Below, one piece after another: positions 1 through 8,915 of a stretch of 64,000 bases of DNA (within the stretch, counting starts at the first letter, position 1; the number at the start of each line of letters is the position of its first letter). Origin of the DNA: Candidatus Chloroploca asiatica (GTDB taxonomy: Bacteria > Chloroflexota > Chloroflexia > Chloroflexales > Chloroflexaceae); contig NZ_LYXE01000157.1 in the NCBI RefSeq assembly GCF_002532075.1, positions 1 to 64,000 of the forward strand. Reading direction: 5' to 3'. The notes beneath the pieces were generated by a model that saw only the letters and a list, made by a program, of their open reading frames with translations, was not told where the DNA came from and searched no databases. The translations under genes were made by a program, and so were the position numbers.

Positions 1-105
1 TCGGGAACCGGGTCGGACAGATCCGTTGGTCGTCAAGCTCGCCACGAGGCGGGTTGGGCCAAGAAGCCGCGCGGCTTGAGCCGCTGCGGAGTGTCACGGT
101 TTTAG
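1..105 (+). other. Open reading frame entering from the left edge, unassigned
   Basis: Frame 1 is open from the first base to a TAG at 103-105, giving a 34-residue Arg/Lys-rich tail. It could be the C-terminus of a gene lying left of the window, possibly another mobile-element protein given the neighbourhood. I do not recognise it, and a chance open frame is equally possible. Confidence 0.2.
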
Positions 106-114
106 GGTCTCATG

Positions 115-486
115 TCAGTCGTCTTGTGGCCCGAGGATAGTTGCCACGGGCAGATCGCTGTCTTCATGTTCTGCGAGGTGCTCCTGGAGCAGCCGGTGGT
201 AAAAGCGGTAGCTGCCACCAACGCGCGTCATCAGTATGTGGCTCACTGCCTGGTCAAGGGCGTCGGCGGAGTCCCAGGAGGCACCGCAGTGGAATCGCGG
301 CAGAAGACGAAGGAGGTAGTGTTTGATCACTGCTGCACCGCCATATAGCACCAGGCCCCCGACCAGAATTCCGAACAGAAATCCGATGAGGCCGAAGATC
401 AGGCTGATGCCCAGGTCGACACCCAGGCCCATGATTACGCTGCTGAGTCCATGAATAGCCGTCGTTGCCCGCTTGTCGCAAGCCAA
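115..486 (-). pseudogene. C-terminal remnant of a NACHT-family NTPase
   Basis: The 123-residue frame has a Gly-rich hydrophobic stretch (about residues 17-57) followed by a tail containing RVGGSYRFYHRLLQEHLAE. This resembles the end of large NACHT-domain NTPases common in Chloroflexi and cyanobacteria, where a Gly-rich membrane segment precedes a VGGGYIFIHRLLL-like tail. No P-loop, NACHT core or other upstream part is present, because the sequence before it belongs to a transposase remnant. I read this as a decayed 3' fragment left after IS activity. The family call comes from remembered motif similarity. A small membrane protein using the ATG at 484-486 cannot be excluded. Confidence 0.5.
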
Positions 487-504
487 CTCGGCTGCAGATA
501 CTCA

Positions 505-979
505 ATGTAGAAGACCTGCTGCCTATGGGCGCGCATCCCGCGCGCTATCCAGATCAGCCAGGCCCGTAGCTGCTTTGAGTCAGTCCATCGTTTGGTGCGT
601 CGAACAGGCGATAGTCGCATGGGATGGCGTGTGTGTCATCGCTCCATACGAGGCTCACCACGTTGATGCCCGATACTACGTGGCCATGTTTCCCTGACCA
701 ATGCCGATGCACCAGCGCGATCGTGTACGCGTACGGCGTATCCAAGGTGCTATTGTCAACTACCAGCAGCCCGCGCGTGCGATCAATCAGCGGCGCGGCC
801 GCTTGCCACAGCCGTGTGGTGTCGGGTTCAAGCCGATGGAGCAGGCGCGTGAACGCATCGTGAGCAGCTTGCCGTGGCCCCTCAGGTTGAACACGCTCCG
901 CCTCGGTCGCCGATACGGCGCGCGGCGTCGCGAGCAAGAAGGTGATGTAGTCGAGATCCTGCACCTTGGGTTCATTCAT
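505..979 (-). pseudogene. IS701-like transposase, N-terminal fragment with frameshift
   Basis: The minus-strand frame starting at 979 encodes 141 residues typical of the start of IS701/IS4-type DDE transposases: FLLATPRAVSATEAERVQP, then LLVVDNSTLDTPYA (first catalytic Asp region), then RHWSGKHGHVVSGINVVSL and CDYRLFDAPNDGLT. After NDGLT the similarity moves to another frame (about 505-570, LRAWLIWIARGMRAHRQQVF). This indicates a frameshift, and the rest of the enzyme is missing. The element is therefore inactive. It abuts the NACHT remnant, so this is a small graveyard of decayed genes. Family assignment rests on motif recall. Confidence 0.65.
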
Positions 980-1015
980 GCCCCCATACTACCGCAGGTG
1001 CAGCCAACTGCGTAA

Positions 1016-1377
1016 GTCCTAGTCCTATAGTGTTATCAGGAGGGGGTACTCAAAAGTCGGGCAGGGGGGATCGATGGCCTATATACCCGAACTGCCCGGC
1101 AATGTATTATGAGCATGAGCGAAACGCTCGTAGCCCGACAAACTTCCCAAGGAATCCTGGCCAGCGGGTGCGATGATCTCGGTGATTAATGTGGACGCCT
1201 CTATCACCGAGGGAGCAAGTGGCGTAACCGACCCTGGCATGTACGCATAGCGTACTCCGCACATCCGTGTGCTGGCCAGCTTTAGCAGAAAGGGTCTTTG
1301 ACGCTTTCACCATGCCGGCCGACGTTCAGCTCACGAATGTAATTCGCCCCACGATGGGGCACAATGGAGTACCACAC
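1016..1377. other. Intergenic region upstream of the WxL gene
   Basis: About 360 bases with no convincing gene. The visible structure is an imperfect hairpin (CTCGGTGAT near 1169 pairing with ATCACCGAG near 1203). Only very short open frames occur. A ribosome binding site (GGAG, about 1366) precedes the ATG at 1378. No recognisable riboswitch or promoter consensus was found. Confidence 0.3.
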
Positions 1378-1935
1378 ATGTCTCGCTTTACCCGCATCTT
1401 CGCCTCCGGCCTCGGTATCGCCGCCGCGCTCGCCCTCTCGGTCGCCCCCGCCGCCCACGCCGACACCGGCACCGGCGTCAGCATGACCCTTACGGGTGGG
1501 TCGCTCGCAGCCACCCTGGCAGGCGCAACCCTGGAGCCGCTCAGCTACAGCAACGCTGCCCAGTCCACGACCGGCACAGTTGGCCTAACCGTCGATGATG
1601 GGAGAGGCAGCGGCGCCGGCTGGAACGTGACCATCGAGGCGTCCGCTCTCACCGGCGGCCTCGGCCTGGGCGCCGACAGCCTGTCGGTCACCTCGGCCAG
1701 CACGCCGGCTGCCACCGCAGGGCAGGCCGTTAACCCGACCTCCGGCCCGCTGGCCATCGCCCCCGTCGACGCCACCCTCGACACGGCGCGTCGGGTTATC
1801 TCCGCCGACGCCGGCTTTGGCCAGGGCATCTACACCCAGGTGCTCGGCCTCCGCCTGGATGTCCCCGCCTACGCCCGTGCAGGCACCTACACAGGCACCC
1901 TGACCGTGACCTCGGCGTCCGGCCCTGGCGTTTAG
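1378..1935 (+). CDS. Secreted WxL-domain surface protein
   Basis: A 185-residue exported protein. The ATG at 1378 is preferred over the upstream start at 1267 because it is preceded by GGAG and begins a clean signal peptide (MSRFTRIFASGLGIAAALALS, cleavage near AHA-D). The mature part contains GLTVDDGRGSGAGWNVTIEA, matching the WxL-domain pattern of a DxRG.G.GW core, and ends in a beta-rich TYTGTLTVT segment. In Firmicutes, WxL domains bind peptidoglycan non-covalently and work with DUF916-type membrane proteins. Such a gene follows 75 bases downstream, so the two probably form a cell-surface complex. Assignment rests on motif and context. Confidence 0.72.
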   Translation: MSRFTRIFASGLGIAAALALSVAPAAHADTGTGVSMTLTGGSLAATLAGATLEPLSYSNAAQSTTGTVGLTVDDGRGSGAGWNVTIEASALTGGLGLGADSLSVTSASTPAATAGQAVNPTSGPLAIAPVDATLDTARRVISADAGFGQGIYTQVLGLRLDVPAYARAGTYTGTLTVTSASGPGV

Positions 1936-1955
1936 TAGGTCGTAGCTTTCTTTCA

Positions 1956-1989
1956 AGGGCCGGGGAGCAGTAGTGCTCCACGGCCCTCT
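1956..1989 (+). terminator. Hairpin between the WxL gene and its partner
   Basis: An inverted repeat (AGGGCCG.GGAGCA pairing with TGCTCC.CGGCCCT, GTAG loop) lies between the WxL stop and the next start. It lacks a strong T-tract, so it may be a partial terminator or mRNA-stability hairpin that sets different levels of the two proteins. Confidence 0.5.
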
Positions 1990-2010
1990 TCGTAACGAAA
2001 CCAGGAAGCC

Positions 2011-3045
2011 ATGCCAAACCGTACTTTTTCCACTTTGCGGCTGCTCTGCGTTATTGCCACACTACTTGTATTCTTCTGCTCGGGCGGCCTGGCCGCCGCC
2101 CAGGGTGAAACTACCAGGCTGGGCATTCGCCAGATCGGCGGCACCGGCAGCTATATCGACCTGATCCTCGAGCCCGGTGCGAGCCAGGAGGTCACCGTGG
2201 AGCTAGGGAACTTCGGCGACGCGCCGGCGGTTGCCTACACCTACCTGGCCGATGTCTACTCGCTGATCAATGGTGGCATGGGCGTGTCGCTGGAGGAGAC
2301 CACCGGCAGCGGCATGAGCGGCTGGGTGGACTACGCGGCGCAGACGACAACCCTCGATGCCCACAGCGCCCTCCACCGCAGCTTCATGGTGAGCATCCCG
2401 CCCAACACGCAGCCCGGCGAATACCTGACGAGCATCGTCATCCAGGGCGAGGCCAGCGACGTGAGCGGCGAGGGGGGAGTGGCGCTCAACCAGGTGTCAC
2501 GCCAGGCGATCGCCATCGCGGTTCTGGTGCCTGGCCCGCAGCAGCCGGCCCTGTCGATTGGCGCGGCCAGCCACACCCTAGTGGGCAGCAACTCGCGGAT
2601 CCGCGTGGAGCTGCACAACAGCGGCAACGTGCGACTGCAGCCCGAGGGCGAGGTGGTGTTGTACGATGCAGCAGGCGCCGAGGTGAGCCGCTACCCGGTG
2701 AAGATGGGGTCGATCTACGCGGGGACGACCACGAGCTTCGAGGTGCCCTTCGCCGGCGCTCTGCTGCCGGGCGACTATACGATCGCCCTGGAGCTGAGCG
2801 ACGCGAAGGCCGGTCCGTTAGCTCAGAACCCAGCGCTGCCCCTGCGGATCGAGGCGCCCATCGCACCGACGGTGGCCCCGGCGAGCGAGGGGCCGCAGGC
2901 AGCGCCTATCAACCAGACGCCAGTCGTCCAGGCGCCGGCGCCAAACGTTGGTTTGAGCATCCCGAGCGACGTGCTGTTTGTGGTCGGGCTGGCCCTGCTG
3001 ATCATGATAGCATTCGTGCCGATGCTCCGGCGCCGGCGGCGCTAG
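2011..3045 (+). CDS. DUF916/WxL-interacting membrane-anchored surface protein
   Basis: A 344-residue protein with an N-terminal signal peptide (residues 1-31, ending GGLAAAQG). A DUF916-like beta-sandwich follows (about 33-160: IDLILEPGASQEVTVELGN and later PPNTQPGEYLTSIVIQGEA). A second Ig-like domain (about 175-285) resembles the DUF3324 half of WxL-interacting proteins. Then come a Pro/Ala linker, one transmembrane helix (about 315-338) and a terminal Arg cluster, a stop-transfer signal. The order matches the partner proteins encoded beside WxL proteins in Gram-positive bacteria. It is expected to sit in the membrane and display or dock the WxL protein encoded just upstream. Family call is from pattern recognition. 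Confidence 0.75.
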   Translation: MPNRTFSTLRLLCVIATLLVFFCSGGLAAAQGETTRLGIRQIGGTGSYIDLILEPGASQEVTVELGNFGDAPAVAYTYLADVYSLINGGMGVSLEETTGSGMSGWVDYAAQTTTLDAHSALHRSFMVSIPPNTQPGEYLTSIVIQGEASDVSGEGGVALNQVSRQAIAIAVLVPGPQQPALSIGAASHTLVGSNSRIRVELHNSGNVRLQPEGEVVLYDAAGAEVSRYPVKMGSIYAGTTTSFEVPFAGALLPGDYTIALELSDAKAGPLAQNPALPLRIEAPIAPTVAPASEGPQAAPINQTPVVQAPAPNVGLSIPSDVLFVVGLALLIMIAFVPMLRRRRR

Positions 3046-3092
3046 CCTGGGAAAAGAGGCCATTACTCAAGGAGGGGCAGGCCCTCCTGCAC

Positions 3093-3149
3093 AAACAAAA
3101 GCGGGTCGCGCAGGGTGGCAAATCTACCCTGCGCGACCCGCTTTTGTTT
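3093..3149 (+). terminator. Strong intrinsic terminator after the WxL pair
   Basis: A perfect 24-bp inverted repeat (3093-3116 and 3126-3149) with a 9-base loop. The right arm ends CTTTTGTTT, giving a T-rich tail. It lies 48 bases after the DUF916-type gene. Confidence 0.75.
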
Positions 3150-3358
3150 CACCAGACCCGTCGGCCGCTGGAACAATCGCCCGAGCAGGTTGAGCAAGGC
3201 TAGAGTGCGCGGCAGAGCAAGCGCGCTCAGGGCGAGGGACGCCCGCAGGGTCAAGCGAACAAGGTTGCATAGGCAGAGGGAGCAACGCGTAGGCTCTACA
3301 ACGCAGGCACCAAGTATAGCACGTAGGTAGGGCCGCGTGTTTTTGTCAAGTGAAAAGT
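3150..3358. other. Non-coding stretch before the ISL3 element
   Basis: About 210 bases with no supported gene. A minus-strand frame across it carries a Leu-rich stretch that could be a decayed transposase tail, but I cannot identify it. The last eight bases (tgaaaagt) should match the right flank of the insertion sequence if a target duplication survived, and they do not. Confidence 0.3.
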
Positions 3359-5268
3359 GGCTCTCCCGCACTTTCCGTGCAGGCAGGGAGAGAACCAACG
3401 TGCTAGAATAGGAGGTTTACAAATATGTTTGTATTGAGGCAAGAATCTGATGTTGATCGAAAATCTGTTCATCCCTGTTGGTGCCGCCCTCCAGATGACC
3501 GCTGCCGACTTCACGCCTGAAGGCATCCGCGTTGACCTCCACACGACCGCCCAGACCGCCGACTGCCCCACCTGCGCGGTGACCACGCACCGGGTCCATA
3601 GCCACTACCAGCGCCGTCTGGCGGATCTGCCTCTGGCCCAGCTGCCCGTCCGCGTGCAGCTCCACGTCCGGCGCTTTCGCTGTGCGACCCTCGGCTGTGG
3701 TCGCTCCACCTTCACTGAGCCGGTGCCGGGGCTGGCCATTCCTTCTGCGCGCCGAACCACCCGACTGCGGGCAGAACAGCGCCAGCTCGCCCTGGATGTG
3801 GGCGGCGAACCTGGGGCGCGTCTGGCACGGCGCCAGGGCATGGGCCTCAGCCCCGATACCTTGCTTCGTCTGGCCCGGAGTACGCCTGAGGATGCGCGCC
3901 CAACCCCGCGCTGCCTTGGCATCGACGACTTCGCCCTGCGTAAAGGTCAGGTGTATGGCACGCTGCTGGTCGACCTGGAAGCCCATCGGCCGGTGGATCT
4001 GATCGAGGAGCGATCCGCCGAGGTGGTCGCGCAGTGGCTGAAAGATCACCCAGGCGTCGAGGTCATTACGCGCGACCGCTCAAACGAATATGCCGAGGGT
4101 GCCAGCCGTGGTGCGCCCGATGCGCTCCAGGTTGCCGACCGCTTTCACTTGATCCAGAACGTGCGCGAAATGCTGCAACGCTTGCTTGATGGGCAGCAGG
4201 ATGCGCTGGTGGCAGCCACCCGACCAGAGTCCCCATCTTCCGATCCACCGCCGGTGCTTCCTACCGAGCCGGTGGTCTCCCCGGAGGCGAAAGCACCGGC
4301 TGAGGCGGAAGCACCGGCTGAGGCGGAAGCACCGGCTGAGCCAGCAGTGGTGAATGCGCCGTCACCCGCTCCCGCGCCAGCAGGAGCTTCGTCTCCGCTG
4401 AACAAGGCCGCGCAGCAGAGCCAGGAGCGACGCGCCCGCCGACAGGCACGCTACACGGAGGTGCGGGAGTTGCACGCCCAGGGCATCGGCATCCGCGCCA
4501 TCGCGGCGCGACTCCAGATCAGCCGCAACACCGTGCGACGCTTTGTGGCGGCCAGTCAGTTCCCAGAGCAGGCCACCAGGCGCCCTCAGCCCAGGAAGCT
4601 CGACCCGTTCATTCCGCATCTGGAAGCGCAATTGGCCGCTGGCCAGGACAACGGGATGCAGCTCTGGCGGGAACTGCGGGAGCAGCACGGCTACCGTGGC
4701 TCACGGGCGCTGGTCTCGCGCTGGGTCGCGCAGCATCGCCACCTGGTGCCGCAGCCTGACCCGAACCGCCCACCACGGCGCGGGCGCGGCCGTCCCCCAG
4801 CGTCAGCGCCAAGCCCGAAACCACCAGCGCAACGCCGCTTGTCCGCGCGGCAGGCCGCCTGGCTCCTGGTTCGTCGTCCCGAAAAGCTCACGCAGGAGGA
4901 GCAGGGCATCATTGAGCGCCTCTGTCACCAAGCTCCCACGGTGGGGGTGGCCTATGATCTCGCGCAGGAGTTCATCCAGATGGTGCAGGAACGCACGGCT
5001 GCGGCGTTTGATGGGTGGCTTCAGCGAGCGCGCGCGAGTGGGATTGCCGAATTGCAAAGCTTTGTGGTTGGGTTAGAACGCGACAAAGCGGCCGTGGTGG
5101 CCGCCCTCTCGTCGCCCTACAGCAACGGACAGGTCGAGGGCCAGGTGAATCGGCTGAAGCTGATCAAGCGCAGCATGTACGGACGAGCCAAGTTTGACCT
5201 GCTCCGTCGCCGCGTACTCGCTCGCGCTTCCGAAGCGACGCCTCCTGCACGGAAAGTGCGGGAGAGCC
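3359..5268 (+). mobile_element. ISL3-family insertion sequence, complete ends
   Basis: A 1910-bp element bounded by perfect 25-bp inverted repeats: left 3359-3383 beginning GGCTCTCCCGCACTTTCC, and right 5244-5268, its reverse complement. The GGCTCT start, GC-rich ends and single ISL3-type transposase inside fit the ISL3 family. ISL3 elements normally leave an 8-bp target duplication. The flanks (tgaaaagt on the left, aaaaataa on the right) do not match, suggesting later rearrangement or drift. The transposase reading frame runs through the right repeat and stops outside it. Confidence 0.88.
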
Positions 5269-5276
5269 AAAAATAA
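3450..5276 (+). CDS. ISL3-family transposase with inserted HTH and Pro-rich linker
   Basis: A 608-residue DDE transposase. The N-terminus holds a zinc-finger-like region (CPTC near residue 31, FRC...GCG near 75) seen in ISL3 enzymes. It is followed by the catalytic core: LGIDDFALRKGQVYGTLLVD, VEVITRDRSNEYAEGA and VADRFHLIQN. A low-complexity Ala/Glu/Pro linker (about 250-310) and a helix-turn-helix segment (IRAIAARLQISRNTVRRFV) split the core. The C-terminus has SSPYSNGQVEGQVNRLKLIK with the last catalytic Glu and RSMYGRA. At over 600 residues it is longer than the roughly 400-450 usual for the family because of this insertion. The stop lies 8 bases beyond the right inverted repeat. It appears intact. 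Confidence 0.9.
   Translation: MLIENLFIPVGAALQMTAADFTPEGIRVDLHTTAQTADCPTCAVTTHRVHSHYQRRLADLPLAQLPVRVQLHVRRFRCATLGCGRSTFTEPVPGLAIPSARRTTRLRAEQRQLALDVGGEPGARLARRQGMGLSPDTLLRLARSTPEDARPTPRCLGIDDFALRKGQVYGTLLVDLEAHRPVDLIEERSAEVVAQWLKDHPGVEVITRDRSNEYAEGASRGAPDALQVADRFHLIQNVREMLQRLLDGQQDALVAATRPESPSSDPPPVLPTEPVVSPEAKAPAEAEAPAEAEAPAEPAVVNAPSPAPAPAGASSPLNKAAQQSQERRARRQARYTEVRELHAQGIGIRAIAARLQISRNTVRRFVAASQFPEQATRRPQPRKLDPFIPHLEAQLAAGQDNGMQLWRELREQHGYRGSRALVSRWVAQHRHLVPQPDPNRPPRRGRGRPPASAPSPKPPAQRRLSARQAAWLLVRRPEKLTQEEQGIIERLCHQAPTVGVAYDLAQEFIQMVQERTAAAFDGWLQRARASGIAELQSFVVGLERDKAAVVAALSSPYSNGQVEGQVNRLKLIKRSMYGRAKFDLLRRRVLARASEATPPARKVRESQK
4284..4337 (+). repeat. 18-bp in-frame tandem repeat inside the transposase
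   Basis: Three near-identical 18-bp units (GAGGCGGAAGCACCGGCT) encode EAEAPA repeats in the flexible linker. They are in frame and probably slippage-prone. Confidence 0.85.
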
Positions 5277-5328
5277 ACCGGCCTTGACAGTGATGGTACG
5301 GCAGGGCAAAGGGGCCAGCGATTGGCGC

Positions 5329-8300
5329 TCAGCATGACACGGCTGCGATCAAGCGATGCACCTCAACGTCTTCGAGGTACGAGCGTCGCAACACGGGATC
5401 AGTGATCATCGCGGCGCGTTGCGCAAGGATGGTGCGGGCTTGTTGCATGACGCCATCGGCGCGTGGATCTTCCAGGGCGGTCAGCACGCGCCAGCAGGCA
5501 CCAAAGATGCGCAGCAGATCTTCGCTGCTGTGCAGGGCGCTGTCGTTGAGGTGGCCGAGCAGGGCCTCGACTTCGCTGCGGGCGGCGGTGCGATCGCCGA
5601 TCAGCAGCGCGGCCAGCGCAAGGCCAGCGCGGGCTTGCATGGCACGCGCTGGTTGATGCAGCGCTAGCCGTAGTTCCAGTGCTTCACGGTAGGCGTCAAG
5701 GGCGGCGTTGGCGTTCTGCTGCGCCAGCGCGATGTGGCCGAGATAGGTGAGGCTGTACGCGATGATCGAGCGTGCGCCAAGGGCGCGGGCCAGATCCAGG
5801 GCCTCTTGCACGTAGCGTTCGGCTCTCGCCTGGTCGCCCATCAGGTGGAAGAGCATGCCCAGTCCGCTGAGGCTGTGCGCTTCGCCGAGGCGGTTGCCAA
5901 TCGCTCGCCGTAGTTCTAGCGATGCCTGATAATGGGTGTGCGCCTGCTGATACGCGCCCTGTTCGCGGGCCGTGCGCCCCAGGTTGACCAGGGCAATTGC
6001 TTCGCTGCGTCGATCACCAGTGCTGCGACTCAGGTTCAATGCAGCGGTGAAGCGTTCTTCGGCTTCGCTGTAATGCCCTTCGTCGTAGGCGACGACGCCA
6101 AGGTTGTTGAGCACCATGCCTTCGCCGGGGCAATCGCCGATGGCGCGGTCGATCACCAGCGCGGCCATGTATGCCTCGCGGGCTTCGGTGCAGCGCCCTT
6201 GCTCTTCGGCGATCACCCCGAGATTCGCGAGGGCAATGCTCTCGCGCTGCGCATCGCCGAGGCTCCGTGCGAGCAGCAGCGAGGCTTCGTAGGCGGCGCG
6301 GGCTTCGGCGTAGTCACCGCGAATCTCGGCCAGCCAGCCAAGCCCCGAACGGCAATCGGCCTCGATATGCGGCAAGCCTGCGGCTTCCGCATGACCAAGT
6401 GCCTGCCGCAGATACGCTTCACCGAGGCCATAGTCGCCTTGGCGGGCATGCGCGTTGCCACGAAAACGCCCCACCAGTGCCGCAAGCGCGGGTTGGTTAT
6501 CGAGAGGCAGCAACTCCTCGATCTTGCCAAAAAGAAGAACCGCCGCGCCGTGTTGCCCCTGTTGCGAGGTGAAACGCCCTTGATAGGCGCGCAGACGGGC
6601 GATGACGGCGACACGCTCAGCGGCAAAAGATGCGCTCGGCGCGGTCTGGGCTGTCATCATCAGATGATCAGCTGCGCTCTGAAAAAGCCCTTCGCCTTCG
6701 CGTAGCAAGCCCAGGCGTTCGTAGAGAAGCGCCAGGGCATCGGCGGCGGCCCCCAGGGTGTCTGCTTGCCCGTGCTCGCTTGCCCATTCCCACGCTTGCC
6801 GCAGGTTCGCCAGGTCGGCGCGTAACCCTTCAGTCACCGTGCGCGGATTGCGCCCGGTCAACGCTGGCAGTGCGTCGGCCAGGGTTTGTAGGAAGTAGGT
6901 GCTATGGTGCGCACGGGTCGCTCCGGCCCCGCCCGCTTCGAGGCGTTCAGTGGCAAACTGGCGTAACAATTCGTGCAACTCGTACCGTTCGTCGCGTTGC
7001 CGCACTAGCGATTTTTCTACCAGCGCCCGTAACAATGGTCGTATGGGCCGATCAACCAGGTGCCCCAGCACCTCCTCGGCGGCAGCCAGCGTGCAGCCTC
7101 CGCGGAAGACTGCTAGCCCGGTCAGCGTGGCGCGTTCCTGGGCATTGAGCAACTGCCATGAATGGTTAAAGATCGCCCGCAGGCTCCGTTGACGTGCCGG
7201 GACATCGTGCAGCCTGGTGGCAAGAAAATCGGTGTTGCGCGCAACCTCCTGGGCAATCGTGGCGCACGGCAATTCACGGGCCCAGGCGGCGGCGAGTTCG
7301 ATGCCCAGGGGCATGCCTTCGACGAGGCGACAGATCGTTGCAACCGCCGGGGCTTCGCGTTCATCAAGTTGAAAACGCGCACTGACCTGGATCGCTCGCT
7401 GCACAAAGAGTTGCACGGCGCTATAGCGCGCCAGTTGTGGCGGCGTCAGCATCGTGAGCTCGCGGGGGTAGGCCAGCCCTTCCAGGTCAATGAGCCACTC
7501 GGCCCGTAGGCGTAGCGGCTCGCGTGAGGTGACGAGCAGCCGTACGTCGGGGGCGGCCTGCAAGATCGCATTGACGATGGGCGCAAGCTCGGGCAGGTGT
7601 TCGGCATTGTCGAGCAAGACAAACATCTGACGTTCGCGCAGGCCATCAAGTACCTGATCGAGCGGGGGCCTGGTTGGATCAAGGTGCCAGCCCAGCGTTG
7701 TCGCGATGGCTGTCGGTACCTGGTCGCTCTGTTCAAGCGGTGCGAGCGCAACAAAAACAGCCCCGTCGTGCATCGTCGCTGCGTGCGCAAGCGCCGCCTG
7801 GCTTGCCAGGCGCGTCTTGCCGATGCCACCCGGCCCGATCAGGGTGAGCAGGCGGCAGGCCGGATCGGCCAACCGTGCGGCGAGCAGGTGCAATTCCTGC
7901 TCGCGCCCGATAAAGCTCGTTGGCTCGCTGGGAAAGCCGAACAGGGCGCGCGGGGTTGGCTCGGTACGGATGGCTTGCACCGGCGTATGGGTGAAATCAC
8001 CGGATCGTAACCGCTGGTAGAGCGCGACAACCTCGGCAGAGGGTGCCACGCCAAGTTCGCGTTCCAGCACGCTTTGGTAGCGGTCGTAGCTTGCGAGCGC
8101 CGCAAGCAGTTGCCCGTGATGGGCCAGCAAGAGCATCAGGCGTTGCTGCACCTCGTCGTCAAAGGGTTCATCGGCGAGCAAGGCCTCGGCGTGGAGAATG
8201 CCCTGCGCATACGCCCCCTGATCGAGATAGATCCGGGTTAACTCGCGGCGAGCCATCAGCACGAGTCGCCGCAGGTGCTCTTGCTCAGCCAGGACCCAAG

Positions 8301-8733
8301 CCTCAAACGTCGGCGTATCGCGCACCGCAAAGCCCTGGAGAAACTCGCCTCGATAGAGCGCCAGGCCGGTTTCGTAGCGGGCAGGCTCGACCAGATCGCG
8401 CCCAGGGGTGAGTAACCGGATCAGTTCCGCTGCGTCGAGTGAGCACGGCAGTTGCGGATTCAAGCCGACCTCACGGCGCGACGTCTCAAGATACGGGCCG
8501 AGCACATGCCGCATCCCGGTCAACAAGACACTCAAATTAGCCCGTGCGCGATCCGGGCTCAGCATTTCGCCCCAGAGCAGATCAGCCACAATCTCGCGCG
8601 CCACCGGACGCCCGACATAGGCCAGATAGACAAGCAATGCCTCGGCCTTGCGCGACCCAAGCTCGCCCAGGGGCTGACCATCACGCTGCAACGTGAGCCC
8701 ACCAAACGTACGAATGTCGAGACCTGTCTGCAT
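5329..8733 (-). CDS. SARP/BTAD transcriptional regulator with NB-ARC ATPase and TPR repeats
   Basis: A 1134-residue AfsR-like signal-transduction ATPase. Residues 1-90 form an OmpR-type winged helix (FGGLTLQRDGQPLGELGSRKAE start), and about 95-250 form the bacterial transcriptional activation domain. A Walker A motif, GPGGIGKT, sits at 300-307, with a Walker B-like FVLLDNAEHL near 370, typical of NB-ARC/STAND switches. From about 640 to 1080 there are many tetratricopeptide repeats (ANLGVIAEEQG, NNLGVVAYDEG, VNLGRTAREQG). STAND proteins use the repeat region to sense a ligand or partner and ATP binding to switch on. The gene is divergent from the large secreted protein at 8916, a possible target. 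Its stop lies about 60 bases from the ISL3 element. Confidence 0.9.
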   Translation of the reverse strand: MQTGLDIRTFGGLTLQRDGQPLGELGSRKAEALLVYLAYVGRPVAREIVADLLWGEMLSPDRARANLSVLLTGMRHVLGPYLETSRREVGLNPQLPCSLDAAELIRLLTPGRDLVEPARYETGLALYRGEFLQGFAVRDTPTFEAWVLAEQEHLRRLVLMARRELTRIYLDQGAYAQGILHAEALLADEPFDDEVQQRLMLLLAHHGQLLAALASYDRYQSVLERELGVAPSAEVVALYQRLRSGDFTHTPVQAIRTEPTPRALFGFPSEPTSFIGREQELHLLAARLADPACRLLTLIGPGGIGKTRLASQAALAHAATMHDGAVFVALAPLEQSDQVPTAIATTLGWHLDPTRPPLDQVLDGLRERQMFVLLDNAEHLPELAPIVNAILQAAPDVRLLVTSREPLRLRAEWLIDLEGLAYPRELTMLTPPQLARYSAVQLFVQRAIQVSARFQLDEREAPAVATICRLVEGMPLGIELAAAWARELPCATIAQEVARNTDFLATRLHDVPARQRSLRAIFNHSWQLLNAQERATLTGLAVFRGGCTLAAAEEVLGHLVDRPIRPLLRALVEKSLVRQRDERYELHELLRQFATERLEAGGAGATRAHHSTYFLQTLADALPALTGRNPRTVTEGLRADLANLRQAWEWASEHGQADTLGAAADALALLYERLGLLREGEGLFQSAADHLMMTAQTAPSASFAAERVAVIARLRAYQGRFTSQQGQHGAAVLLFGKIEELLPLDNQPALAALVGRFRGNAHARQGDYGLGEAYLRQALGHAEAAGLPHIEADCRSGLGWLAEIRGDYAEARAAYEASLLLARSLGDAQRESIALANLGVIAEEQGRCTEAREAYMAALVIDRAIGDCPGEGMVLNNLGVVAYDEGHYSEAEERFTAALNLSRSTGDRRSEAIALVNLGRTAREQGAYQQAHTHYQASLELRRAIGNRLGEAHSLSGLGMLFHLMGDQARAERYVQEALDLARALGARSIIAYSLTYLGHIALAQQNANAALDAYREALELRLALHQPARAMQARAGLALAALLIGDRTAARSEVEALLGHLNDSALHSSEDLLRIFGACWRVLTALEDPRADGVMQQARTILAQRAAMITDPVLRRSYLEDVEVHRLIAAVSC

Positions 8734-8756
8734 GCATACCTGTTGTGCTGAAGGCT

Positions 8757-8795
8757 TCCCTTAAGGCGGATGGGCCTGCGGCCCCTCCACCTTAA
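8757..8795. promoter_or_regulatory. Palindrome in the divergent intergenic region
   Basis: An imperfect inverted repeat (CTTAAGGCGGATGGGCC pairing with GGCCCCTCCACCTTAAG, TGC between) lies between the SARP regulator start and the secreted-protein gene. It could be an operator or a leader hairpin of the regulator mRNA. No experiment or consensus supports either. Confidence 0.4.
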
Positions 8796-8915
8796 GAGAA
8801 ATTTTACCATGCTCATCGGTCTCCGCTAAGGTTTTGCTAAGAGTCGCTCTGGTATTTTGAGTTACCATCCATAAGGCTATGCTGAACAAAAGAGCGCTAC
8901 GCAAGGAGTCTATCT

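Noticed and set aside
3063-3398. 111-residue minus-strand frame across the WxL terminator and the IS left end
   Set aside because: It spans a terminator hairpin and the ISL3 inverted repeat. A decayed transposase tail is possible but could not be supported.
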